Assembly: GCA_016713405.1 (NCBI GenBank)
Contig: JADJPF010000027.1
Span: 248,001 to 312,000 of the forward strand
Direction: 5' to 3'
DNA length: 64,000 bases
Origin: Blastocatellia bacterium
Lineage (GTDB): Bacteria > Acidobacteriota > Blastocatellia > Chloracidobacteriales > JADJPF01
This document shows positions 53,439 through 62,158 of this stretch, piece by piece. The notes below the pieces were generated by a model. The model worked only from the letters and a program-made list of their open reading frames with translations, did no database searches and was not told the origin of the DNA. Every line of letters starts with the position of its first letter. Position 1 is the stretch's first letter. Made by a program: the position numbers and the translations under genes.

Positions 53439-53738
53439 ATGAGCTTTATTATTCTTTCTTACAGCAGGATTCGAGAATTCAGTCTGATTTATCCAGACGC
53501 AAAAGAACCTTTAGATAGATGGTATGAAATAACAGAAAAAGCAGACTGGGAAAGTATTTCCGACGCTAGACAAGAACTTCCTCATGCTGACGCTATAGGC
53601 GATTGTACTTGCTTTAATATTGGCGGCAATAAATATCGACTGATTACCAAAATTATTTACAAAAAGAAAAAAATATTTATCAAACATATTCTAACCCATT
53701 CAGAATACGACAAAGGACACTGGAAAGATGATTGCTGA
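53439..53738 (+). CDS. higB: HigB-type mRNA interferase toxin
   Basis: A 99-residue toxin (ATG 53439; a TTG at 53433 is also possible, AGAAGG lies at 53422-53427). The HigB pattern is visible: RIREFSLIYPDAKEPLDRWY, ADWESISDARQELPHAD, CTCFNIGGNKYRLITKIIY and the end HILTHSEYDKGHW. HigB cuts mRNA on the ribosome. Its stop overlaps the start of the antitoxin gene by 11 bases, the classic toxin-first order of higBA. Confidence 0.88.
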   Translation: MSFIILSYSRIREFSLIYPDAKEPLDRWYEITEKADWESISDARQELPHADAIGDCTCFNIGGNKYRLITKIIYKKKKIFIKHILTHSEYDKGHWKDDC

Positions 53739-54154
53739 ACCTATTCTCAATACAGAAAAATACACCCAACTTTTAGCTAAAACTATTCCTGTGGTTATAA
53801 CTTCTGAGCAAGACTATGAGCGTTTACTTAAAACGGTTGAGGTTCTTTTTGACAAATCTATGAAACAAGACCTTTCTCCTGAAGAAGACGCTATTTTTGA
53901 GCTATTAACCACTCTTGTCCATAAGTATGAAAAAGAACACCTTGTTAAGATTAAATCTGACCCCGTTGGAATGCTTAAGTTTTTTATGGAACAACACGAC
54001 AAACAACCTAAAGATCTTTGGGATGTTATTGGCTCTAAAAGTATTGTTTCTGGAAATTTTTAGTGGCAATCGTAGAATAAATATCAGTCATCTTTAAAAA
54101 ACTAGCTAAGTTTTTAATACTTCTCCTACGCATTTTCTTGATTTGGGTGCATGA
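53728..54154 (+). CDS. higA: HigA-type antitoxin (frameshifted near the C terminus)
   Basis: The uninterrupted frame stops at 54063 after 111 residues (DVIGSKSIVSGNF). Three one-base corrections (a G at 54052-54057, a T at 54091-54094 and a T at 54111-54115) restore SKSIVSEIFSGNRRINISHL, then KKLAKFFNTSPTHFLDLGA with a stop at 54152-54154. That gives a full Cro/C1-type helix-turn-helix at the end and about 141 residues. The N-terminal part (LDxDLSPEEDAIFELLTTLV-like SPEEDAIFELLTTLVHKYE) is typical of the HigA family. It neutralises HigB and represses the operon by DNA binding. Confidence 0.82.
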
Positions 54155-54310
54155 AATTTCTTTTAACCACTGCACCCACTCCTCTACATCTCCCTTCTTC
54201 ACCCTCCATTTATTGTTAAGCTTAGTTGCCTTCAACTTACCTTCTTTAACCAGTGTCCTCACCGCACCAACTGACTGAGATGTCACTCCTGCGACTTCCT
54301 CAAGGGTCAA
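54035..54310 (-). CDS. Excisionase-type helix-turn-helix protein
   Basis: 91 residues from TTG 54310 (no ATG or GTG in frame). MTLEEVAGVTSQSVGAVRTL, then VKEGKLKATKLNNKWRVKKG and DVEEWVQ is the winged HTH of the excisionase/MerR-like (HTH_17) family, which bends DNA for site-specific recombination or acts as a regulator. The C-terminal 40 residues lie antisense to higA. If the homopolymer change that repairs higA at 54111-54115 is applied, this frame ends at 54102 (SIKKLS, stop) and the overlap shrinks. It lies about 200 bases from tRNA-Ala. Confidence 0.65.
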   Translation of the reverse strand: MTLEEVAGVTSQSVGAVRTLVKEGKLKATKLNNKWRVKKGDVEEWVQWLKEISCTQIKKMRRRSIKNLASFLKMTDIYSTIATKNFQKQYF

Positions 54311-54443
54311 TATAAGTTTTTGCTCAACAGGGAAAATTACACTGTTAGCATGCTTGGGTTAGCTGTGCTTCTTTGGAAAACTTTTCAAAAAAGCAAATAA
54401 GCTCTCTAACATATAAATGTTAAAAATAGATTATTTTTTGCGG

Positions 54444-54467
54444 GTTGCTGTCAAGGTTGCTGTCAAA
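54444..54467. repeat. Tandem 12-base repeat near tRNA-Ala
   Basis: GGTTGCTGTCAA occurs twice without a gap (54444-54455 and 54456-54467), just downstream of the tRNA-Ala terminator. On the minus strand it reads as LTATLTA codons. Meaning unknown; it may be the relic of an integrase end or an att core. Confidence 0.5.
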
Positions 54468-54470
54468 CTA

Positions 54471-54492
54471 AAAAAGCCACTTTGTTAGTGGC
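54471..54492 (-). terminator. Terminator of tRNA-Ala
   Basis: On the minus strand GCCACT-AACAA-AGTGGC is followed by TTTTT, 22 bases after the tRNA 3' end. Confidence 0.75.
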
Positions 54493-54514
54493 TGTAAGTT
54501 ATTGATTTTATTGA

Positions 54515-54587
<73 letters not shown>

Positions 54588-54796
54588 TAAATGAAACTTT
54601 AAAAATTTTGCTAAGAAGTTGATATTTATATACCTTTTCAAATTTAGGTTTCAATAACTTTTTCCGGTTTTTTAAGTTTTTAATACAATAACTTATCTGT
54701 TACTCAGACTTGCGCTTAAGTTCTGTCAGCGGTTAGACTCCTATAATTTCCTACAAGAGAAATATAATTTCCTAGAAGTAAATTTAGGTGAAAGCT

Positions 54797-56299
54797 ATGT
54801 TAGAGCAATATATCTTGGCCCTTGACCAAGGAACTACTAGTTCACGAGCAGTTATTTTTAATAAAAAAGGTGAAATTGTTTCTTTAGCCCAATATCCTTT
54901 TGCACAACATTATCCACAACTTGGTTGGGTTGAACATGACGCTAAAGAAATTTGGTCAACTCAACTTGCCGCAGCAAAAACAGTAATAGAAAAGGCTGAA
55001 ATTACACCTAATCAAATTGCTGGTATTGGAATTACTAATCAGCGTGAAACTGTAGTTTTATGGGATAGAGAAACAGGAGAGCCTTTATATAATGCGATTG
55101 TTTGGCAATGTAGGCGTACATCTGCTTTTTGTGATGAGCTACGCGCAAAAGGATGTGAAAATTTAATTCAAGAAAAAACGGGGCTTCTGATAGATGCTTA
55201 TTTTAGCGGTAGCAAGATTCGTTGGTTGTTAGATAATGTGCCAAACGCCCGTGAAAAAGCTGAAAAAGGACAATTAGCTGTAGGAACTATAGATAGCTGG
55301 TTAATTTGGCAACTTTCTGGCGGACGGCTTCATGTAACGGATCCTTCTAATGCTAGTCGGACAATGCTTTTTAATATTCATACAATGGAGTGGGATGACG
55401 AGCTATTAGCTTTATTTGATATTCCTAAAGCTATTTTACCTACAATAGTTGCTTCTAGTGCAGTGGTTGGAGAAACTGACCCATCAGTTTTAGTGACTAA
55501 TATACCTATTTGTGGAGTTGCTGGAGATCAGCAAGCTGCTCTTTTTGGACAAGGATGTTTTGAGCGTGGGCAGGTAAAAAATACTTATGGAACAGGCTGT
55601 TTTATGCTCTTAAACATAGGGGAACAGGCTGTTAAATCAAATCAAAAGCTACTTACTACAGTAGCTTGGCAAATAGGAAATGAAAAGCCGCTTTATGCTT
55701 TGGAAGGGTCGGTTTTTATTGCTGGTGCTGCGGTGCAATGGTTAAGGGATGGGCTACAAATCATAGATTCAGCAGCAGAAACAGAAGAATTAGCAGCAAG
55801 TGTTGCTGATTCTGGAGGAGTTTATTTAGTACCAGCATTTGTTGGACTGGGTGCGCCTTATTGGGATCAATATGCTCGTGGTGCAATAGTTGGAATTACT
55901 CGCGGCACAACACGCGCTCATATTGTGCGAGCGACTCTTGAAGCAATTGCTTATCAAACTAGAGATTTAGTAGAAGCTTTTTGTCAGGATGCGAAATGTG
56001 AATTAAGCGAAATTAGGGTAGATGGTGGGGCTACGGCAAATAATTTGTTGTTACAACTACAAGCTGATATTTTAGGTTTGCCTGTAGCACGTCCAAAAAT
56101 GGTAGAAAGCACTGTAGCAGGGGCAGCTTATTTAGCTGGTCTAGCTTGTAATTACTGGAAAGACAAAGACGAATTATTAGAATTAATTGGCTCGTCTCTA
56201 ACAAGGTTTAAGCCTAATTTGGAAGAAGAAAAACGAAAGCTAAATTATAAGAATTGGCGACGTGCTGTAGAAAGAGCAGCAAATTGGGAAATAGAGTAA
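54797..56299 (+). CDS. glpK: Glycerol kinase
   Basis: ATG 54797 is preferred to GTG 54788, because AGGTG (54786-54790) serves as ribosome site. The 500-residue enzyme makes glycerol-3-phosphate. Motifs: LALDQGTTSSRAVIFNKKGE, GWVEHDAKEIW, GITNQRETVVLWDRETGEPL, YFSGSKIRWLLDNVP and the second phosphate site VAGDQQAALFGQGCF with TYGTGCFMLLN. C-terminal DGGATANNLLLQLQADILG is intact. No glpF or glpD is adjacent. Confidence 0.96.
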   Translation: MLEQYILALDQGTTSSRAVIFNKKGEIVSLAQYPFAQHYPQLGWVEHDAKEIWSTQLAAAKTVIEKAEITPNQIAGIGITNQRETVVLWDRETGEPLYNAIVWQCRRTSAFCDELRAKGCENLIQEKTGLLIDAYFSGSKIRWLLDNVPNAREKAEKGQLAVGTIDSWLIWQLSGGRLHVTDPSNASRTMLFNIHTMEWDDELLALFDIPKAILPTIVASSAVVGETDPSVLVTNIPICGVAGDQQAALFGQGCFERGQVKNTYGTGCFMLLNIGEQAVKSNQKLLTTVAWQIGNEKPLYALEGSVFIAGAAVQWLRDGLQIIDSAAETEELAASVADSGGVYLVPAFVGLGAPYWDQYARGAIVGITRGTTRAHIVRATLEAIAYQTRDLVEAFCQDAKCELSEIRVDGGATANNLLLQLQADILGLPVARPKMVESTVAGAAYLAGLACNYWKDKDELLELIGSSLTRFKPNLEEEKRKLNYKNWRRAVERAANWEIE

Positions 56300-56328
56300 T
56301 TAAATTTGTGTAGTTTTATTAACTAGTT

Positions 56329-57240
56329 ATGAAAGTTATTATTTTAGGAACAAGTTCTGGAACACCAACTAAAGATCGTAATGTTTCATCCTTAGCTATT
56401 TTTATTAATGGGCGATGGTTATTGTTTGATTGTGGCGAAGGAACTCAATACCGGCTTTTACGCGCACCAGTTAAACTTGGACAATTGGATGCAATTTTTC
56501 TTACTCATTTGCATGGAGATCATATTTTTGGGCTGCCTGGGCTACTTGCAACTTTAAGTATGCAACATCGGGAGCAAGAACTTTCTATTTATGGGCCTCG
56601 AGGAATTAAAGATTTTATTACTAGTAGCTTAAAATTTTCATTTACAAGATTATCTTATGAAATAAAAATTACAGAAGTTGAGCCAGGTATAATTCGTCAA
56701 ATAGATGGCTATAAGATTTCTTGCCTACCGCTAGATCATCAAGTCTTAGATTTTGGTTATGCAATACTAGAAGATGACCCTCCAGGAAAATTTGATTTAG
56801 CTAAAGCAAAAGCCCTAGGCATACCACCTGGCCCAATGTATGGTAAATTACAATTAGGAGAGAGTGTTGTTTTAGCTGATGGTCAAATTATAACTAGTAA
56901 TCAAGTTCTAGGGCCACCACGCAAAGGGCGCAAAATTGTTTATTGTACAGACACTAGACCTTGTGAAAATAGCATTACACTAGCACAAGAGGCTAATTTG
57001 CTGATTCATGAGGCTACTTATGCAGAAGATTTAGCAAGTGAGGCACGTCCGCGAGGTCATTCTACAGCCTGTCAAGCAGCTACAATTGCACAGAAAGCAA
57101 GAGTAGAACAGTTATTAATTACGCATTTTAGCCCACGTTATTTAGATAGTAGTATGTTACTTTCAGAAGCACGTAGTATTTTTCCTATGACAATTGCTGC
57201 TCGGGATTTACTAGAAATAGAAATAGCAAGGAAAGACTGA
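56329..57240 (+). CDS. rnz: Ribonuclease Z
   Basis: A 303-residue tRNA 3' endonuclease of the MBL fold. FLTHLHGDHIFGLPGLLATL holds the metal ligands His60, His62, Asp64 and His65; YCTDTRPCENS supplies the bridging Asp; LIHEATYAEDLASEARPRGH is the exosite-associated HEAT block and THFSPRY carries the last His. It processes tRNA precursors lacking an encoded CCA, consistent with the tRNA-Ala of this window, which lacks CCA. It begins 29 bases after glpK. Confidence 0.95.
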   Translation: MKVIILGTSSGTPTKDRNVSSLAIFINGRWLLFDCGEGTQYRLLRAPVKLGQLDAIFLTHLHGDHIFGLPGLLATLSMQHREQELSIYGPRGIKDFITSSLKFSFTRLSYEIKITEVEPGIIRQIDGYKISCLPLDHQVLDFGYAILEDDPPGKFDLAKAKALGIPPGPMYGKLQLGESVVLADGQIITSNQVLGPPRKGRKIVYCTDTRPCENSITLAQEANLLIHEATYAEDLASEARPRGHSTACQAATIAQKARVEQLLITHFSPRYLDSSMLLSEARSIFPMTIAARDLLEIEIARKD

Positions 57241-57422
57241 GCTAAATATAGGGAAATAGTCCATTAAAGATAGGTTTTGCTAAAACTTGGTAAAAGATCA
57301 AGAATTTCTTGGAACCTCTAAAAAAACCTTGCGTATATGCCGGCAACCAGTCAAACAAAAATTTCATTTTTAATTTAATTAAAAATCCTAAATATCTTGT
57401 AGTCATTTTTAGAGGAAAATTT

Positions 57423-58182
57423 ATGAAAAAAGCCCCTTTTTTCTTTTGTCCTTTCTTTAACTTTAGGTGGTTCTTTAACTAGTTTTGTTTCAGGTGCTAA
57501 TGAACAAGATGAGATTAGAAAATCTTTTAACCTTAATCCACAAGCAACGGTTTCTTTAGACAATGTAAATGGTTCTGTAACAATAAAAACTTGGGATCAA
57601 CCAAAAATAGAAATAACTGCGATTAAAACAGGAGATTCCAAAGAAAAAATAGATTTAGTGGATATAGTTATTAAGGCGCAACCCGATAGTGTAGATATTG
57701 ATACAATTTACCCTAAAGGTATTAAAAATGTTAATGTTGCAGTTAAATATGAAATTACTGTACCCAAAAATGTTAATCTTAAATCTATTCAAACGGTTAA
57801 TGGTAGCATCAATATAACTGGGGTAGAAGGTCGAATTCAAACAGAAACAGTTAATGGTTCAATTACAATTACTGGTGGAAATACAGTATCTGCTGAAACG
57901 GTTAACGGTAGCATCAAGGCTACTTTGCTTCAACTTCCTGTTAATGAAAAGGCTAGCTTTGAAACAGTTAACGGTAGTATTAACTTATATTTACCCAATA
58001 GTATTGATCTTGATCTAAGTGCAGAAACGGTAAATGGAAAAATTAAGTCTGATCTACCTGTTATGGTTACTAGTCAAGTAAGCAAAAGGGAATTAAAAGG
58101 AAAAGTTGGTAGAGGTGGAGCTAAATTAAATTTAGAAACAGTTAATGGGTCAATAACACTTAGTCAAGGCTCATTACAATAG
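57423..58182 (+). CDS. DUF4097-type secreted beta-repeat protein (frameshifted at the start)
   Basis: ATG 57423 has an AGAGGA ribosome site. If one A is removed from the A6 run at 57426-57431 the frame reads MKKPLFSFVLSLTLGGSL, a signal peptide, and continues to 58182. The mature protein has a domain near SFNLNPQATVSLDNVNGSVT and six repeats of the type xTVNGSIxI (TVNGSINITG, TVNGSITITG, TVNGSIKATL, TVNGSINLYL, TVNGKIKSDL, TVNGSITLSQ). That is the beta-solenoid pattern of DUF4097/LiaF-like adhesin-type proteins. Role unknown, likely periplasmic or outer-surface. Confidence 0.8.
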
Positions 58183-58224
58183 TAGAAATTATTAGTTATA
58201 TAAAATTCTCCTAAATAAAATTGT

Positions 58225-58288
58225 AAGGCTTGTTACTACTGCTCCAAAAAGTTTTCAGACTGGGGTTTGAGCAATAGTAACAAGCCTT
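58225..58288. repeat. Long imperfect stem-loop
   Basis: Arms AAGGCTTGTTACTA (58225-58238) and TAGTAACAAGCCTT (58275-58288) pair over 14 bp and extend past one mismatch with TGCTC/GAGCA, leaving a loop of about 24 bases. It could terminate the DUF4097 transcript (a weak TTTT follows) or be a small mobile palindromic element. Confidence 0.55.
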
Positions 58289-58426
58289 ATGTTTTATGAG
58301 AGTTTGTAAAAATACTTGTTAAAGCAATAGTTTGACACTACAAGGGTTTATTCATATAATAACTTGGCGATTAAAAAAGTCTAAAATTACAATTTACAAG
58401 TAAAATTTCCTAACATTAATTAAGTT

Positions 58427-58813
58427 ATGAACCATCTCCCTACCGCCGAAGTAGCAGCAGGAACTATTATCGACGGCAAATATAAAATAACTACCCTCCT
58501 TGGGGAAGGTGGAATGGGTAAAGTTTTTCGTGTTGCTCATGTAAATTTAGGTAAAACATTTGCTCTAAAACTAATGAGCTTTTCTTCTTTAGATGGTGAG
58601 TCTAGGCTTGCTAATAGTCAAGATGCTAATCGTTTGGTACGCTTTAGAAGAGAAGCTGAAGCCTTAGCCAAAATTAGCCATCCTAATGTAGTTAGCATTG
58701 TAGATTTTGGTGTTACTCCAGACGAACTTCCTTATATTGTTATGGAGTTTATAGATGGTAAGGCTTTACGTGATTTACTGGAAGAAAAACTCTCTCTGAA
58801 AAACAAGCAATAG
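58427..58813 (+). CDS. Ser/Thr kinase-SUMF1 protein, N-lobe of the kinase (frameshifted)
   Basis: 128 residues holding the N-lobe of a Pkn2-type kinase: LLGEGGMGKVFRVAHVNLGK is the glycine loop, FALKLMSF carries the ATP-binding Lys, REAEALAKISHPNVVSIVDF the helix C Glu, and YIVMEFIDGKALRDLLEE the hinge. A one-base break near 58795 separates it from the C-lobe. The full gene should be 58427-60207 with at least three frameshifts. Confidence 0.78.
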   Translation: MNHLPTAEVAAGTIIDGKYKITTLLGEGGMGKVFRVAHVNLGKTFALKLMSFSSLDGESRLANSQDANRLVRFRREAEALAKISHPNVVSIVDFGVTPDELPYIVMEFIDGKALRDLLEEKLSLKNKQ

Positions 58814-58896
58814 CAATTACTAAACAAATTTGTGCAGGTATTTATGAAGCACATAGTTTAGGTATTATTCATCGAGACTTAAAACCAGAAAATATT

Positions 58897-59130
58897 ATGA
58901 TCCAACGTCTTGCTACTGGAGAAATAATGGCTAGAGTGTTGGATTTTGGTATCGCCAAAGTAAAAAAAACTACAGATGAAAATATTAATGTAACAGGTGA
59001 TGATACTCCAGGTACTATGCGTTATATGGCACCAGAGCAGTTTATGAATCTGGACATAGATGCTAGAGCAGATATTTTTACTATTTGTTTGATCATATAC
59101 GAAATGCTTACAGGGAAATTCCTCCTGTAA
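58897..59130 (+). CDS. Ser/Thr kinase-SUMF1 protein, catalytic lobe of the kinase (frameshifted)
   Basis: The frame is open from about 58800 and includes AITKQICAGIYEAHSLGIIH followed by RDLKPENIM, the catalytic loop with Asp and Asn. VLDFGIAKVKK is the DFG motif, GTMRYMAPEQFM the activation-segment end and ARADIFTICLIIYEMLTGKF the helix F region. It ends by a shift near 59125; the next frame continues with PPVMIGKYKSLKEMRPGVTP, then another shift near 59230. All conserved kinase residues are present, so an active enzyme is expected if the breaks are sequencing errors. Confidence 0.75.
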   Translation: MIQRLATGEIMARVLDFGIAKVKKTTDENINVTGDDTPGTMRYMAPEQFMNLDIDARADIFTICLIIYEMLTGKFLL

Positions 59131-59529
59131 TGATTGGGAAATATAAATCATTAAAAGAAATGCGACCAGGTGTTACACCTGCATTAAGTGATTTAGTAAG
59201 TAAGGGATTATCTTTATCTCCTGAAGATCCTACAAACAGTTTTAGAATTAAGAAATGAATTAGAAAAAATAGAAAAAGATATTTTAGATAAAACAAGTAA
59301 TGATAATCTTGTTGAGTTTAAAGAAAAAAATGCTTCTCAAGTAAATCAACCATCTACTCATACTTCACCTTCAAATTCAGTAAAAACTTCACCTTCAAAT
59401 AATAGTGAGCATGCTGTTCTTGATACAGCTAATTATGCTCGTACTAGTGCGGTAAATAGTATTGTTAGTATTAGTCCACCAGAAACCAAACCTATAAGTT
59501 GGTTCCGTTATGTTACTATTGGACTAGTA

Positions 59530-60207
59530 GTGTTACTATTATTAGGTGGAGCAGGTTTTGCGTATATAAAATTAAACCCCAAAAATGCGACTGATAACAC
59601 AGTAAAATTGGCTGAAAGCTTGATTCCAACAATGGTTACTATTAAAGCAGCCCAATTTACTATGGGAACTAATAAAGGGGATGATGTTTTACAACCAGAG
59701 CATCCAAGGAAAATAGCAGCTTTTCAAATTTCTAAGTTTTTAGTTACTAATAAACAATATGCTGAATTTGTTTTACAAACAAAGTACACTCCTCCGCCAC
59801 ATTGGAAAGCTCTAACACCGCCAGCAAATATTATGGATGAGCCTGTAGTAAATGTTAGTTGGTTGGATGCTAAAGCTTATTGTGATTGGTTAACAACTAA
59901 AACAGGTAAAGGCTATCGTTTGCCCCTAGAAGCCGAGTGGGAATATGTTGCTCGTAATAAAGAAAAGTTACGTATAGAAGAATTATTTAAGCATTGGGAA
60001 TGGACACAAGATCCAGTTCGTCTTTATCCAAACTCTAAAGCTAAATTACCTGCTGACTTAACAAGTACAGATAATGTTCGCATTATTCGGGGCAATACAG
60101 ATGGCGCACCCGTTCATAATACGGAAACTTTTCGTAGTTGGCAACTAGATCGTTATATTAATGAGACAGTTAGCTTTCGAGTAGCATATGAAGAACCTGG
60201 GAGTTAA
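59530..60207 (+). CDS. Ser/Thr kinase-SUMF1 protein, TM helix and SUMF1-like domain
   Basis: The frame is open from about 59240 and begins with TVLELRNELEKIEKDILDKT, a Ser/Pro/Asn-rich linker and a transmembrane helix (YVTIGLVVLLLLGGAGFAYI) just before and at 59530. After it comes a formylglycine-generating-enzyme-like (SUMF1) domain: FTMGTNKGDDVLQPEHPRKI, FLVTNKQYAEFVLQTKY, PVVNVSWLDAKAYCDWLTTK, YRLPLEAEWEYVAR and the terminal ETVSFRVAYE. The usual catalytic Cys pair is not obvious, so a ligand-sensing role as the extracytoplasmic part of the kinase is as likely as an enzymatic one. Confidence 0.78.
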   Translation: MLLLLGGAGFAYIKLNPKNATDNTVKLAESLIPTMVTIKAAQFTMGTNKGDDVLQPEHPRKIAAFQISKFLVTNKQYAEFVLQTKYTPPPHWKALTPPANIMDEPVVNVSWLDAKAYCDWLTTKTGKGYRLPLEAEWEYVARNKEKLRIEELFKHWEWTQDPVRLYPNSKAKLPADLTSTDNVRIIRGNTDGAPVHNTETFRSWQLDRYINETVSFRVAYEEPGS

Positions 60208-60216
60208 TTAAATAGA

Positions 60217-61317
60217 ATGAGTAATTCTACAACAAAAAGTTATTATGACAATTTAATAGGTAAAGAAGTTAAAGGTTATCTAATAGAGAAAAAATTAGGT
60301 GAAGGTGGGATGGGAGCAGTATTTAAGGCTATTAGAATAACAGATAAAACTTTAATAGCCATCAAAGTTATTTCTCCAATGCTACTAGTTAATTCTAGGT
60401 TTGTTAAACGTTTTCAAAGAGAAGCAAAAGTTGGTAAAGCCTTAGCACATAATAATATTATCCAAGTTTTAGAGTATGGAGAGACTGAAGATGGATTGTT
60501 ATTTATGGCTATGGAATTTGTTGATGGTGAAACACTTAGAGCTTTACTTTCAAATTCTGGGCCTCTACCAACAAAACGTGCTATTGAAATTATGAAACAG
60601 TTATGTGAGGCCATAGATGTAGCTCATAAAAGAGGTATTTTGCATCGAGACCTAAAGCCAGAAAATGTAATGCTTACTAAAGATACAAATGGAAAAGAAA
60701 TTATTAAGCTAGCCGACTTTGGTTTAGTGAAAATGATGCAACCTGATGGAGAAATTACTAAAGGCTCTGCCTTAACAGAAGTAGGAGAAGTGTTTGGGAC
60801 ACCTCATTTTATGCCACCAGAGCAAATAATGGGACAAACTGTTGGCGCGCCAGCAGATATTTATAGCTTAGGTGTAATTCTTTACCAAATGTTGACAGGT
60901 AAGACCCCTTTTGAAGGCTCTGATGTACGCAATTTGTTAGTCACAAAAGTAAGTCAAGATCTTCCACCCCCTTCTAAGAAATTTTCTTTTATTAACCCAG
61001 CTTATGACAAAATTTTTGGTACTGTTTTAGCTCGTGACCCAGAAAATCGTTATAAAAATGCTATGGATTTTTATAACGATTTTCAAACTACTGCTCAACA
61101 GATAGAAAATGGGGTCTTACCGGCTAATGGACTAATAACAGAAAAAAATAGCCCAATAACAGAAAAAAAGCCTGTGACTACTTCTAGTAATGAGCAAAAT
61201 AATACTACTGTTACTCAAGCTGTAACTGCTGAGACAAAATCTAATGCTATGTATGTCATTATAGGAGCAATAGGTTTAGCTATATTAGCTGTGTTAATAG
61301 TTGTTTTAACAAGATAA
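60217..61317 (+). CDS. Membrane-anchored Ser/Thr protein kinase
   Basis: 366 residues, ATG 60217, 9 bases after the previous gene. Intact kinase domain: LGEGGMGAVFKAIRITDKTL, AIKVISP with the ATP Lys, FQREAKVGKALAHNNIIQVL, MAMEFVDGETLRALL, HRDLKPENVML, LADFGLVKMM and GTPHFMPPEQIMGQ with APADIYSLGVILYQMLTGKT. A linker is followed by a C-terminal transmembrane helix (YVIIGAIGLAILAVLIVVL) with almost no outer domain. It pairs with the kinase-SUMF1 gene just upstream; the two may form a heteromeric sensing unit. Confidence 0.93.
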   Translation: MSNSTTKSYYDNLIGKEVKGYLIEKKLGEGGMGAVFKAIRITDKTLIAIKVISPMLLVNSRFVKRFQREAKVGKALAHNNIIQVLEYGETEDGLLFMAMEFVDGETLRALLSNSGPLPTKRAIEIMKQLCEAIDVAHKRGILHRDLKPENVMLTKDTNGKEIIKLADFGLVKMMQPDGEITKGSALTEVGEVFGTPHFMPPEQIMGQTVGAPADIYSLGVILYQMLTGKTPFEGSDVRNLLVTKVSQDLPPPSKKFSFINPAYDKIFGTVLARDPENRYKNAMDFYNDFQTTAQQIENGVLPANGLITEKNSPITEKKPVTTSSNEQNNTTVTQAVTAETKSNAMYVIIGAIGLAILAVLIVVLTR

Positions 61318-61382
61318 ACAAGGTTTCTTATTAGTAAATAACAGACTAGTTTTAATCACTAATTTTAATTAAGTAGGGCTTT

Positions 61383-62149
61383 ATGTTAAATCATTGGCAC
61401 TTAACAGGAAAAAAGGCTTTAATTACAGGTGGGAGTAAAGGAATAGGCCGAGCAATAGCCGAGGAATTTTTGCAACTAGGGGCAGAGGTTTGCATTGTTG
61501 CTCGTAGTGAAGAAGAAGTTGAAAAATAGTAAATGATTGGAGAGAACAAGGTTATTTAGCTCAAGGACTTGCAGCAGATATTGCTGACCTTACACAACAA
61601 GAGGAAATATTTACTACTCTTAAAAGTTATTGGGATAAGCTTGATATATTAGTTAATAATGTTGGTACTAATATCCGCAAAAAGACCCTGGAATATAGCA
61701 TAGAAGAATATCAATCAGTTTTGCATACAAATCTTACTTCAATGTTTAAAGCCTGTCAGTTAGCCTATCCTATGTTGAAAAATAGTGGAAATGCTAGTGT
61801 AATTAATATAGCCTCTGTTGCAGGTCTTACACATATTCGTACCGGTTCACCTTATGCTATGAGTAAAGCGGCTATTTTACAACTAACACGCAATTTAGCT
61901 ATAGAGTGGGCAAGCGATAATATTCGAGTTAATGCTGTTGCTCCTTGGTATATTCATACTCCACTAGCAGAAAATGTACTAAAAAATCCAGAATATTTAG
62001 CAGAAGTTTTAGCTAAAACGCCAATGAAACGTATAGGAGAACCTAGGGAGGTTGCTACTACAGTGGCATTTCTAGCTATGTCAGCCTCATCTTATATTAC
62101 TGGGCAATGTATTAGTGTTGACGGTGGCTTTTTGGTTGATGGGTTTTAA
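61383..62149 (+). CDS. Short-chain dehydrogenase (tropinone-reductase-like, frameshifted)
   Basis: ATG 61383 starts LTGKKALITGGSKGIGRAIA, the TGxxxGIG cofactor site. The frame stops after EEEVEK; one A added to the A5 run near 61525-61530 gives EKIVNDWREQGYLAQGLAAD and joins the frame ending at 62149. Later motifs: LDILVNNVGTN, INIASVAGLTHIRTGSPYAM with Tyr-x3-Lys in YAMSKAAILQ, VNAVAPWYIHTPL and ITGQCISVDGGFLVDGF. About 255 residues when repaired. The pattern fits the tropinone reductase-like SDR clade; substrate unknown. An independent ATG at 61721 lies inside. Confidence 0.88.
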
Positions 62150-62158
62150 CTTCTTTTT

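Noticed and set aside
53399..53520. ATG 53399 with a good GGAG before it, ahead of higB
   Set aside because: It opens a 39-codon frame of poor composition in another frame than higB. It may be a leader peptide but nothing supports that.
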